Shown: positions 1 through 7,575, counted from the first letter of the stretch. The stretch is 12,308 nt of DNA from DASYSA01 sp036003885 (GCA_036003885.1 DASYSA010000232.1:1-12308); one strand, 5' to 3'. Numbers and translations: made by a program. The notes: generated by a model from the letters alone, not told the origin.

Positions 1-75
1 CGAATCTCAAGAAGTGACTCGAATCATGCCCATCCTTCGTACTTAGGAGGGCGCATTCTATGAGAGATCGAATTC

Positions 76-100
76 TCGGCCGGACCTGAGGCCCGGCCGA
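76..100. repeat. GC-rich perfect hairpin downstream of the alpha/beta hydrolase gene
   Basis: An 8-bp perfect inverted repeat (TCGGCCGG at 76-83, CCGGCCGA at 93-100) encloses a 9-nt loop. It lies 17 nt beyond the stop codon of the minus-strand hydrolase, where a terminator or 3'-end stabilising hairpin is expected. There is no T-run on either side, so it is not a canonical intrinsic terminator. It could be Rho-assisted or simply protect the mRNA end. The remainder of positions 1-117 shows no gene. Confidence 0.45.
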
Positions 101-117
101 AAGAGTTCTTCAAGTTC

Positions 118-1242
118 CTAAGGGGTCTGTTGAAGTTTGCCGCCTTTCGCCGAGAGCATCAGCTTCACAAGCTCTTCGACGATCTTGGGCTCAAGCCCTT
201 CGGTGTGCCCCTTATCCAGGCGGACGACGTCGGCGACGACCCTGCCATCCTTGCAGCCCGGGTAGACGAATACCTGGGCCTTGCCCGGCGCCGGCAGGAG
301 TCCCCAGGACGGATTGGGCGGATTCTGACGCGTGCTGTCATAGACGTAACCGGCCTTGGTGTCGACGATCTCCTCCGGCTTGCCACGCGCGCTGCAGCCA
401 TATTTCGTGGCCCAGTCCGAGGTCTCGAGCAGCCCCTTTTCATCCATTTCGCGCCGACCCGTCTCGTAGATGAAAGAAAAATCGGCGGCAGGAGGCTCGC
501 GCAAGGCCGCCATTGCCGCCGCCATCGCGGGGTTAGGTGCGGGAGCTGGACGGTCACCACCGCCTGGTGCGGCGGGCGGAGTTGCGCCAGTTGCAGGAGC
601 TGCCGTCCCAGTCGCAGGAGCTCCAGGGCGAGGCGCGCCGAATGAAGCAGCTCGGCCGGGGTTCCCGCCCAGACGTCCGCCTGACAGGCTGAGCCAGCCA
701 TCGACCTTGTCCTTAAAGAAGTCCGTGCGCACGATCCGGTTGGAGGTCATGCCGCCCTGCGAGTGCCCGACCAGCCAGAAAGCCTTGATGTTCTCCCGGC
801 CGAGCTGTTCAATGACGAAGTTGACGATGTTCTGCAGATACTCGTCGTCGACCGCAGACCACACCTTCGTCGGAGAGTTCGGAGTGGCGATGACCAGGCG
901 GTACTTGTCTTTGTAGTCCATGATCGGGAAATAATTTCGCTGCCAGTTCCCATATGAGCCTGCGCCATGAAGACTCAGGATGAAGGTGACCTTCTCGCCC
1001 TTCTTCAGATCGCACGGGTAATCGAGGAAGTACGGACGGCGGGTCTTCATCTCAACGACGTTTCCCTGGTTGATCACCCGCTCTCCCGGGCAGTCCTTGT
1101 CCGGGCAGTGAAGGTAAGGAGTCGCGTCGCAGGTTGTGCCCGCGAACCGGACGAATTGTTCCTGGGCGTTGCTTGTTCCCGCGACCGCCGCAACGACGGC
1201 GACCACTGCCAGCAGTCTGATCAGATTGAGTGACGCTCTCAT
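118..1242 (-). CDS. Secreted alpha/beta hydrolase (esterase/depolymerase-like) with Pro/Ala-rich insert
   Basis: A 374-aa predicted extracytoplasmic serine hydrolase. Residues 1-26 form a classical signal peptide (MRASLN, then a long Leu/Val/Ala core, then SNAQ). The fold is indicated by an oxyanion-hole segment HGAGS (about 92-96), the nucleophile elbow GHSQGG (Ser161) and a late His in DKGHTEG (His346). The acid residue is uncertain; it probably lies in the 258-267 stretch. Six cysteines (38, 46, 51, 77, 283, 330) would allow disulfides in the periplasm. Residues about 189-252 are a low-complexity Pro/Ala/Gly insert between the nucleophile and the His. The start chosen is ATG 1242 because AGGAGG sits 9 nt upstream and the signal peptide begins there; a longer frame to 1308 adds 22 residues without such support. 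It lies 95 nt downstream of the type-B carboxylesterase on the same strand, probably in one operon. The substrate is unknown: polyester, feruloyl or other ester hydrolysis is possible. Confidence 0.85.
   Translation of the reverse strand: MRASLNLIRLLAVVAVVAAVAGTSNAQEQFVRFAGTTCDATPYLHCPDKDCPGERVINQGNVVEMKTRRPYFLDYPCDLKKGEKVTFILSLHGAGSYGNWQRNYFPIMDYKDKYRLVIATPNSPTKVWSAVDDEYLQNIVNFVIEQLGRENIKAFWLVGHSQGGMTSNRIVRTDFFKDKVDGWLSLSGGRLGGNPGRAASFGAPRPGAPATGTAAPATGATPPAAPGGGDRPAPAPNPAMAAAMAALREPPAADFSFIYETGRREMDEKGLLETSDWATKYGCSARGKPEEIVDTKAGYVYDSTRQNPPNPSWGLLPAPGKAQVFVYPGCKDGRVVADVVRLDKGHTEGLEPKIVEELVKLMLSAKGGKLQQTP
587..624 (-). repeat. 21-bp-period tandem duplication inside the hydrolase insert
   Basis: Two 17-bp copies at 587-603 and 608-624 are offset by exactly 21 bp and differ at two positions. 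They encode two successive seven-residue units of the type APATGxx in the Pro/Ala-rich insert of the hydrolase. The in-frame period suggests the insert grew by slippage or local duplication. Confidence 0.7.
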
Positions 1243-1337
1243 GTATAGATTCCTCCTGTGTGGATTGATTCGCCGTTTTGGCTGGAGTCCGACATCAAGG
1301 TGCAACAACCCTGGCTTTGCCGGCGTCCGCCCGGAAA

Positions 1338-3002
1338 CTACTCGCCGCCAGGTGCGGGCAACGCCACGCCTCCTGTTCCCCCGCGCTTTTCCATGATTTG
1401 TCTGACGTCGCCGGTGGGGTCGTTCTCCACTCGGCAGGGCGTGTCAAAGATCATCACCGCGCGCTTCTGTGACGCGTAGGCAGGCCAATCAGGCAGCCCC
1501 TTATGATTCGGATTGCCTGATCGAGCCATCGCGGCCCACGCTCCTGCGCTGTCCGCCTCGAGCTTGCGCATCGGGGCGGTTATCGGGCCGACCATGCTCT
1601 CGCTCACATCAATGTGGTTAAAGATGAAAGGAATTTCCAACGTGTGCGGCGCGCGCAAGCCCATCACGGGCGTCTCCCACGCCCACACGTACAGGTAGGT
1701 CGGCGCCTTGCCTAACGCCGCCCGGCGTTCCGCCAGTCGGATCGAGCTCATTGCCCCGGCATCACCGGAGATGTTAGTCGCAAGCTCATAAGGTGTCGCT
1801 TTGGGATACCGCTTGCGATAGCTCGCAATGATCCGCTCGGCATCATCGCCCAGCAGACCTTTGACATTTTCCAGGAGGCCCGCTTCATAGAGCTTGCCGT
1901 AGTTGGGCGAGTCAATTTCATAGACTGTTCGTTCAGTCCGCGTGTAACCGACGATCACCGGCACATCCGCTGAGACGGGGGTCGCAACCGGCTCGAATGG
2001 ATTACTCGGCAGCACCTTGCCATCAACCACCGTCCCGAACCGGGCTTTGTTCCCAGCGTCCATCAGCGTATCGAGCGGCACCTTTTGCAGTTCGCGTCCC
2101 TGGCCCGGCTTGAGCCCCAGTTCCTTCAGAAGCGTTTCCGCGGTCTTGTTTGCTCTTTCGCGCGGCGCGCCGCTCAAGCTCGCGCCGCTCTGAATGATCG
2201 CCCGCTGGAAGAGCCCTTTCGCTGAGGGCATTGCCAATAACGTTGAGACCTTCGCCCCACCCCCGGACTGGCCGAAGATCAAAACCCGGTTGGGATCGCC
2301 GCCGAAGGCGCTGATGTTGTCATGCACCCATTGGAGTGCGGCCACGAGATCTTGCTGCCCGATGTTGGCAGAGTTGGCGAAATCTGGTCCGCCGACGTCG
2401 CCCAGGTACAGATAGCCGAGCACGTTGAGCCTGTGATTGACCGTCACGACGACGGCATCCTGATACTGCGCCAGTCCGGCTCCGTCGTAGCCAATCGAAC
2501 CGCCCGTCCCCTGATCAAAGCCGCCGCCGTGGAACCAGACCATCACCGGCCGCTTGCGTCGATCGTTGACGCCTTGCGTCCAGACATTGAGATGGAGACA
2601 GTCCTCGCTGAAATCGCCTCTGTTTGTTGGTCCCAGAATGCTGAAGAACTGGCGCTGTTTTTCGCCGCGTGGACGGTTTGATTGCGGGGCGTAGTGCCCG
2701 AACTCAAACGCGTCGCGCACACCGGTCCAGGGTTCAGGTCGCCTGGGGGGCATGAAGCGATTCGGGCCGCCAGTAGGGGCGCCATAGGGAATGCCTTTGA
2801 AGATGTGGAGGCTGCCCTCCTTGCGTCCGCGTACCTTGCCAGTCGTTATGCTTACAACCGGGGTTGTACCATTTGCCACATCGGCGAAACTCGTCAGTGC
2901 GCCTGGCACGATTAGACTTGCCGTAGCGACACCTGCCGCCTGTGCCATATTGGTCAGGAACGCGCGACGATCCATACCGGGACTCGTTGCCTTCAAGGTC
3001 AT
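1338..3002 (-). CDS. Type-B carboxylesterase (para-nitrobenzyl-esterase-like), Tat-like export signal
   Basis: A 554-aa carboxylesterase that should hydrolyse carboxylic esters outside the cytoplasm. The N-terminus has a twin-arginine-like signal: D11-R12-R13-AFL, then a moderately hydrophobic segment ending near SFA (about residue 40). Domain signatures are EDCLHLNVW (133-141), the oxyanion loop HGGGF (158-162), and the stretch FGGDPNRVLIFGQSGG (233-248), which fits the PROSITE type-B serine active-site pattern with nucleophile Ser246. By family alignment the acid is probably Glu357 (TRTER) and the base His453 (APHTLEIPF). The residue before Ser is Gln, where most relatives have Glu. Length is normal for the family. 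The start chosen is ATG 3002, with AAGGAGG 8 nt upstream; the upstream in-frame extension to 3047 is unsupported. It is the first gene of a probable two-gene unit with the secreted hydrolase at 118-1242. No clear promoter was recognised in 3003-3187. The substrate cannot be read from sequence. Confidence 0.93.
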   Translation of the reverse strand: MTLKATSPGMDRRAFLTNMAQAAGVATASLIVPGALTSFADVANGTTPVVSITTGKVRGRKEGSLHIFKGIPYGAPTGGPNRFMPPRRPEPWTGVRDAFEFGHYAPQSNRPRGEKQRQFFSILGPTNRGDFSEDCLHLNVWTQGVNDRRKRPVMVWFHGGGFDQGTGGSIGYDGAGLAQYQDAVVVTVNHRLNVLGYLYLGDVGGPDFANSANIGQQDLVAALQWVHDNISAFGGDPNRVLIFGQSGGGAKVSTLLAMPSAKGLFQRAIIQSGASLSGAPRERANKTAETLLKELGLKPGQGRELQKVPLDTLMDAGNKARFGTVVDGKVLPSNPFEPVATPVSADVPVIVGYTRTERTVYEIDSPNYGKLYEAGLLENVKGLLGDDAERIIASYRKRYPKATPYELATNISGDAGAMSSIRLAERRAALGKAPTYLYVWAWETPVMGLRAPHTLEIPFIFNHIDVSESMVGPITAPMRKLEADSAGAWAAMARSGNPNHKGLPDWPAYASQKRAVMIFDTPCRVENDPTGDVRQIMEKRGGTGGVALPAPGGE

Positions 3003-3187
3003 CGTTAAGTCCTCCTTCGGTGAACAGCTCCGCTCTCTGAATCGCAAACTACTCTATGACCCGGTTGCTAAATACAGATTAAAGCTCTTGAAGGAACCAG
3101 GAGACTTGGCAGTGTTGAACTCGGCCGGGTCTCATGAATCGGGACCTGCGTTCTAAAGGAACATCGGGAGGAGATACCCGCGCACTT
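3003..3187. other. Intergenic leader of the carboxylesterase unit
   Basis: With the adjoining terminator, the gap between the carboxylesterase start and the end of receptor 1 is 303 bp. This portion must contain the promoter of the esterase unit, but I see no convincing -35/-10 pair on the minus strand. The only clear element is the Shine-Dalgarno AAGGAGG at 3011-3017. No gene is apparent on either strand. Confidence 0.5.
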
Positions 3188-3238
3188 TGAAAAAGTTTTA
3201 AAACGCGCGGGCAGTACCTCCTGAGGTGCCTGCCCGCG
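3188..3238 (-). terminator. Intrinsic terminator of TonB-dependent receptor 1
   Basis: On the minus strand a 9-bp GC-rich perfect stem (CGCGGGCAG at 3206-3214 with CTGCCCGCG at 3230-3238) encloses an inner ACCT/AGGT stem. It is followed by a T-rich run (complement of 3188-3203, including TTTT and TTTTT). It lies about 67 nt after the receptor stop codon, so it should end the receptor transcript and insulate the esterase genes downstream. On the plus strand the stem is not followed by T's. Confidence 0.85.
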
Positions 3239-3305
3239 ACGAGAACTCAGACGTCGCCACGCCTATTGGGGAGAACTGATCCCCAAGCGTGCCGTTGGGC
3301 CTGAA

Positions 3306-6300
3306 CTAGAAGCCAAGCCGCGCGGCAAACTGGAAGGCGCGTGGCCCGCCGGATCCGAATGTTTGACCAACCCGCTGGTTCGCCAGCCCGAACGTAGAAG
3401 GTTGCGCGAGGTTAAAGCTAAAGTTCGCCACGTTGCTCACGTTAAAGACATTGAAGACTTCTCCGATGAGGCGAAGATTAACCCGTTCGTGGAGCGTGAT
3501 CGTCTTCTGAACGCGAATGTCTTGCGAAGAGAAGACGTCTCCCAGCTGAAAGTTTGCGGGGAGCGTAATTGTCGGGAAGTTGGTTCCCGCCGGTGTCTTC
3601 GTTCCGGCAACGCTGCTGTTGTACCTGGTCACCAGATCCCTCAGTTCGCTATTACTCAGAAATGCGCTGTACCGGCCACCTAGTAGTGTCAACAGCGGAG
3701 TGTACGCAGTGCTCGGGCTGTTCGTGCCTGTGTTGTCAAACCCGCTGATCGTGGGTGCCACTGGTGGGTGGCTGAGAAACTGCGAAACCAGAGAGACCTG
3801 AAACTTCCAGGGCAGGTCAACGATTCCTGAGACATTCAGGTTATGCCGCGGCAGATCCGGGCCGTAGGTTGCAAAGAAGTTCTTCAGATTCTGCGTAACA
3901 TCCAATACGCTCTTGCTGTCCTGAAAAGCATAGGACGTGGTGAGCTGGAAGCGGTGAGAAAATCGCTTATCCACCTTGAGCAGCAGCGCTTGATACCTGG
4001 AGGTTGCGCCTGGCCACCAGAAGTTGATTGGGCCGGAGGAGCATGCGGCTGCCGGGTTGTTCGCCTGTGTCCCCGTGCACGCTGGGATTGCGGCTCCGCC
4101 GATCGCATTAAAGTGATTGAAGTCAACGCTCGCGCCAAAGAAACCGCCAGGTGTCCCATGGATCATATGCCTGAAGACGTAGTCGGCTCGCAGCAAGACA
4201 TTCCAGGGCAACTCACGCTGCACGCCAATATTGAAGTGCTGAGCCTGAGTCGTCGGGAAGTCGTGTGGGTAAATCGCCCCAAGGGCATTGGCCTGTTTCG
4301 AGAGCAGGATCTGAGGGTCCGTTCCCGTACCGGGGAATTTGGCGTCCTGCTGTGCCCTGAGCGCCGGAAGTTGCGCGAGGAATGTGCCATACCTGTAAGC
4401 GAAGGGGAAGCCCTGGAGGAATGCTGCGCTGAAGGGCAGTCCCGATCCATCGAGTCTGGTAACGGCATCGTTGCCGATGAATTGCCGGCCGGAAGCGCCG
4501 ATCACCGCGCGCTCTCCCAGGCGCCACCAGGCGAGTTGTGTATCGTAAAAGATACCGGCCCCGCCGCGGATAACCGTCTTGCCGCTCTTGCCAAGGCTCC
4601 AGGCAAAACCCAGGGCTGGTTCAAAGTTCTTCCATTCCTTTTTCGTGGGACTCAAGTCGGCGCCGTACAGCGGGGCAAGTAATGCCGGCTTCGGGAGGTC
4701 GTAGTTCAAAACATTCGATTCGTGTTCCCAACCCATCCCGTAGTTAAGAGTGAGCTGCGGTCTGACCTTCCAGGAATCCTGGGCATAGAGATGAAAGCGT
4801 TCGTTGTTCTTGGCTTTCTCGATATGGAACGATGGCTGCGCGCGATCTCCAATACCCAGCAGGAAAGCCGCCACCGGGAGTTTCTTGAGGTCGTCGGCTG
4901 TGTTGATCTTGAGTGGAAGGCCCAGGGCCGGGAACAACGCCGCCGGCACACCGGCGCCGAGAAGCAATTCGGGCGAAAGAAGGTAGGCCCGCGCAGGATC
5001 GAAGAATCCCCAGTAGCCTGTGCCCGAAAAGTGTTCCCATTCACCGCCAAACTTGACGCGGTGATTGCCAAGCTGCCAGCTCACGTTGTCCGAAACCGGG
5101 AAGCGACGCAGATCGCGACCCTGGGGCGAGTTGAAATTATTCCCAACAGCAAAATTAACCGAAGGAAGATAGAAAATCTCAGGTCCGCCGGAGCCGATGC
5201 AGTTGCCATTGACGTCGCCAACGCAAGGAGCAGGAATGTTCCGGTTTTGCCAGTAGCCGAACGAGAACCTGAAGTCGTTTACCACATTCGGGCGTAAGAC
5301 GCTGGTGACACCCAACAGATACTGGTCGACCCAATTCTTGTTTGAAACGAAGTTCGACGGGGGCACCGGGATCCCGAACGGACCGGCGTTGGTATTGCCG
5401 TCGTGTGAATAACGAATGAAACCCGAGTGCTTCTCGTTCAATCGGTCGTCAATCCTGAAGCCAAATGTTTTGCCTCTGTAGGGCGCCGGAGCGAGGGTGC
5501 CAAAACCGGCAACAGACGGAAGGTCTGGCTGCACCACGTAGACTCCGAACTGGTTGGTGTATTCAAAATTGCCAAAGAAGAAAACTTTGTCCTTCTTGAT
5601 CGGGCCGCCAATCGAGAATCCACTCTGCCTTCTTGCGAAGAAGGGATCCTCTGTAATCGTATTCCGCTTCAGGCTCGGATAAGCCCCCGTGTTGTGATCG
5701 CGGAAGTAGAAATACCCGGTGCCGTGGTAATCATTGGTCCCGCCGCGCGTCACGATATTGATAGCTCCAAACGCAGTAATACCCGTCGAAAGATCGAAGT
5801 TCGTGCTTGAGAGCTGGAACTCCTGAACCACTTCCTGAGAAAAGTTCTGGCCTGTGCCGCCTTCCACCGGATTGCGGATATTTCCGCCGTCCACGGTGAT
5901 GGCGGTGTGAGATGCGGGGCCACCCAAAACGGAGACGTTAAACTGCGCGTTGAATTGGGCGGGATTCCCGGGAGCTACCGTTACGCCCGGTTCCAATTGG
6001 GCCAGGTTTAAGAAGCTGCGTCCGTTCAGCGGGAGGTTCTCGATCTGTTGCCGGGTTACTACGCCTTGAACCGTGTGTGACTCGAGGTTGATGGTCGTAC
6101 CTTCCGCTTGTACATCGACGATTTCCTTTGCGGTCCCAACCTGCATCGCGATGTTGACGCTGTTTGTCGCGCCCGTGACAACCTCGACGGAGCGAACGTT
6201 GGTAGCAAACCCCAACATCTCGACGCGAACCTCATATGTGCCTGGTACCAGCGACGGGGCGGAGAATGTTCCAGTCTCTGCTGTTTGGATAACACGAGAC

Positions 6301-6464
6301 GCGCCCGTGTTTTTGTTTGTCACTGTTACCGTAGCGTTCTGAATGACGGCACCAGAGGGGTCAACGACGGTGCCTGTGATCGTGCCGGTTGGGACCTGCG
6401 CGCCGACCGGCGCCGCAAGCAAGACAACAGTAAGCAAAAGCAGATGACTGATGATCCGTTTCAT
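3306..6464 (-). CDS. TonB-dependent receptor 1 with carboxypeptidase-regulatory-like N-terminal domain (Oar-like)
   Basis: A 1052-aa predicted outer-membrane protein. A Sec signal peptide (MKRIIS, hydrophobic core, cleavage near GAQ, residue 23) is followed by a CarboxypepD_reg-like beta-sandwich (about 26-108; TGTITGTVVDPSGAVI opening). The plug domain is at about 133-240, with IENLPLNGRSF and GAINIVTRGGTNDYHG. The rest is a beta-barrel rich in aromatic and Asn/Gly strands, and the chain ends in Phe as barrel proteins do. I could not identify a TonB box with confidence. No SusD-like partner gene is adjacent, as is common for this acidobacterial family. The start chosen is ATG 6464: GGAGG lies 5 nt upstream and the signal peptide begins there, whereas the frame upstream to 6755 would run through the promoter. 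It probably binds or imports a large organic ligand; which one is unknown. It has its own promoter with a TetR-like operator and its own terminator. Confidence 0.92.
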   Translation of the reverse strand: MKRIISHLLLLTVVLLAAPVGAQVPTGTITGTVVDPSGAVIQNATVTVTNKNTGASRVIQTAETGTFSAPSLVPGTYEVRVEMLGFATNVRSVEVVTGATNSVNIAMQVGTAKEIVDVQAEGTTINLESHTVQGVVTRQQIENLPLNGRSFLNLAQLEPGVTVAPGNPAQFNAQFNVSVLGGPASHTAITVDGGNIRNPVEGGTGQNFSQEVVQEFQLSSTNFDLSTGITAFGAINIVTRGGTNDYHGTGYFYFRDHNTGAYPSLKRNTITEDPFFARRQSGFSIGGPIKKDKVFFFGNFEYTNQFGVYVVQPDLPSVAGFGTLAPAPYRGKTFGFRIDDRLNEKHSGFIRYSHDGNTNAGPFGIPVPPSNFVSNKNWVDQYLLGVTSVLRPNVVNDFRFSFGYWQNRNIPAPCVGDVNGNCIGSGGPEIFYLPSVNFAVGNNFNSPQGRDLRRFPVSDNVSWQLGNHRVKFGGEWEHFSGTGYWGFFDPARAYLLSPELLLGAGVPAALFPALGLPLKINTADDLKKLPVAAFLLGIGDRAQPSFHIEKAKNNERFHLYAQDSWKVRPQLTLNYGMGWEHESNVLNYDLPKPALLAPLYGADLSPTKKEWKNFEPALGFAWSLGKSGKTVIRGGAGIFYDTQLAWWRLGERAVIGASGRQFIGNDAVTRLDGSGLPFSAAFLQGFPFAYRYGTFLAQLPALRAQQDAKFPGTGTDPQILLSKQANALGAIYPHDFPTTQAQHFNIGVQRELPWNVLLRADYVFRHMIHGTPGGFFGASVDFNHFNAIGGAAIPACTGTQANNPAAACSSGPINFWWPGATSRYQALLLKVDKRFSHRFQLTTSYAFQDSKSVLDVTQNLKNFFATYGPDLPRHNLNVSGIVDLPWKFQVSLVSQFLSHPPVAPTISGFDNTGTNSPSTAYTPLLTLLGGRYSAFLSNSELRDLVTRYNSSVAGTKTPAGTNFPTITLPANFQLGDVFSSQDIRVQKTITLHERVNLRLIGEVFNVFNVSNVANFSFNLAQPSTFGLANQRVGQTFGSGGPRAFQFAARLGF

Positions 6465-6595
6465 GGGTACCTCCACATTTGTGATTCTTCGAACAGGAAA
6501 TAACACAGGCTGCGCAATAGAGCAACGCTTGGATGCATGCGGGATACATGAGAACGTCGCCGCCATCGAGCGCAAAACACACCCTTGACCAAGCT

Positions 6596-6611
6596 GACCG
6601 AACGGTCGGTC
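6596..6611. promoter_or_regulatory. TetR-type operator palindrome in front of receptor 1
   Basis: GACCGAACGGTCGGTC is a 16-bp near-perfect palindrome with 14 of 16 positions symmetric. Its GACCG/CGGTC half-sites are in the style bound by TetR-family dimers. It begins immediately downstream of the -10 box of the minus-strand promoter and so covers the predicted transcription start, a position that would give simple repression. No TetR-type gene is present in this window, so the regulator must be encoded elsewhere. Confidence 0.6.
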
Positions 6612-6618
6612 GGGTCGC

Positions 6619-6647
6619 ATATTATCCCGGGTGTTACGCGTTGTCAA
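6619..6647 (-). promoter_or_regulatory. Sigma70-type promoter of receptor 1
   Basis: On the minus strand TTGACA (6642-6647), a perfect -35, is followed after exactly 17 bp by TAATAT (6619-6624); an overlapping GATAAT reading is also possible. The predicted start is near 6612, leaving a leader of about 148 nt before ATG 6464. This is the best promoter in the window, and it directly abuts the operator palindrome. Confidence 0.7.
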
Positions 6648-6696
6648 TAGGGAGGCTCGGACTGGGGAGGTGTGTTGTAAAGAGCATTGCGGGCGG

Positions 6697-6705
6697 TGGT
6701 AGAAT
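6697..6705 (+). promoter_or_regulatory. Candidate extended -10 promoter of the DUF1028 gene
   Basis: TGGTAGAAT combines an extended-10 TG with TAGAAT (6700-6705, five of six matches to TATAAT). A TTGTAA at 6675-6680 could serve as a -35, but the 19-bp spacing is long. The predicted start near 6712 would give a leader of about 22-34 nt, depending on the start codon used. It diverges from the receptor 1 promoter. Confidence 0.4.
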
Positions 6706-6733
6706 CCGTAGTCTTCACGATGCTGGACACCAT

Positions 6734-7552
6734 ATGGAGGATCTCTTGCGTACACTTAGAACTCTTGGGTTGATCGTTACCGCCATAAGCTTGACGATAT
6801 TCTCGCTGGGCCAGCGAGGCGAATCCCGAAGCCTTCAAGCGGAGTTTGAAGCTCGGGCGGATCTCGGCCTCACCAATGAAGGGGCGCCCTGGGATACCGT
6901 GGCAACCTTTTCCATCCTTGGCTTCGATCCAGGCACCGGCGAGGTCGGCGGGGCGGTTCAATCGCGCGTATTCTCTGTCGGCAACGGCGTGCTATGGGCT
7001 CAAGCAGGCGTGGGAGCGGTAGCGACTCAGGCCATTGTGGACGTGAGCTATGGCCCTCAGGCACTGGCGCTACTCAGCAAGGGTGTTGCTCCCAAAGATA
7101 TCACTAAACAGATATGGGAGGCCGATCCCGATCCGCGGCCACAGGACTGGAGCAAGCAAGGCCGCCAATTCGCGGTAATCAACTCAGCGGGAGATGTCGC
7201 CGCATTTACAGGCCCGAAAGCCACGGCATGGGCAGGCCATAAGCTCGGGAAGTACTGCACTGCTCAGGGCAACATTCTGGCGAGTCAGGCGGTCGTCGAC
7301 AAGATGATAGAGGCTTTCGAGAACACACAGGGACATCTATCGCTTCGGCTGTTAGCGGCCCTGGAGGGAGGGCAGATGGCCGGGGGCGATAAACGTGGGA
7401 TGCAGTCGGCCGCGATGCTCATCGTCAAGAAGAATGGCGGCGTATGGCTCCACAACGATGTAGTTCTGAGATTACAGGTTGATGATAACCCGGAGCCAAT
7501 CAAGGAACTGCGGCGACTGGTCGAAAAGGCAGCCCAGCAACGAAATCGCTAG
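6734..7552 (+). CDS. DUF1028 family protein (Ntn-hydrolase-like), probably exported
   Basis: A 272-aa protein recognised as DUF1028/COG3342, annotated as Ntn-hydrolase superfamily, with no experimentally defined substrate that I know of. Conserved blocks in order: ATFSILGFDPGTGEVGGAVQS (57-77), AGVGAVATQA (91-100), SYGPQALALL (105-114), AAFTG (156-160), WAGHK (166-170), QGNIL (178-182), and AGGDKRGMQSAAML near 216-229. Most relatives begin almost directly with a TFSI-like stretch; here about 56 residues precede it, including an Arg-bearing hydrophobic segment (about 6-25) that looks like a signal peptide or anchor. ATG 6734 lacks an upstream Shine-Dalgarno. TTG 6746 (residue 5) has a perfect GGAGG 5 nt upstream (6736-6740) and is a serious alternative. 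It is divergent from receptor 1 and convergent with the small Cys protein. Its role is unknown; an amidohydrolase or peptidase is conceivable from the superfamily. Confidence 0.88.
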   Translation: MEDLLRTLRTLGLIVTAISLTIFSLGQRGESRSLQAEFEARADLGLTNEGAPWDTVATFSILGFDPGTGEVGGAVQSRVFSVGNGVLWAQAGVGAVATQAIVDVSYGPQALALLSKGVAPKDITKQIWEADPDPRPQDWSKQGRQFAVINSAGDVAAFTGPKATAWAGHKLGKYCTAQGNILASQAVVDKMIEAFENTQGHLSLRLLAALEGGQMAGGDKRGMQSAAMLIVKKNGGVWLHNDVVLRLQVDDNPEPIKELRRLVEKAAQQRNR

Positions 7553-7575
7553 AGGAAGTTTGGAGATGGGCCTGA

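Noticed and set aside
470..916. 148-residue Ala/Gly/Pro-rich open frame on the plus strand
   Set aside because: It is the antisense reading of the hydrolase low-complexity insert and GHSQG region; there is no independent support.
1243..1337. Promoter or terminator between the two esterase genes
   Set aside because: The 95-bp gap shows a good Shine-Dalgarno for the downstream gene, but no hairpin with a T-run and no -35/-10 pair; co-transcription is the simpler reading.
3843..4682. 279-residue open frame on the plus strand within receptor 1
   Set aside because: It lies fully antisense to a strongly recognised barrel domain, has no recognisable domain or Shine-Dalgarno, and its composition looks like a complement-strand artefact.
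6361..6582. 73-residue Cys-rich frame overlapping the receptor 1 start on the minus strand (possible leader peptide)
   Set aside because: It has no Shine-Dalgarno, overlaps the receptor signal-peptide region in another frame, and ends in Arg/His-rich out-of-frame sequence. The Cys content comes from the leader composition.
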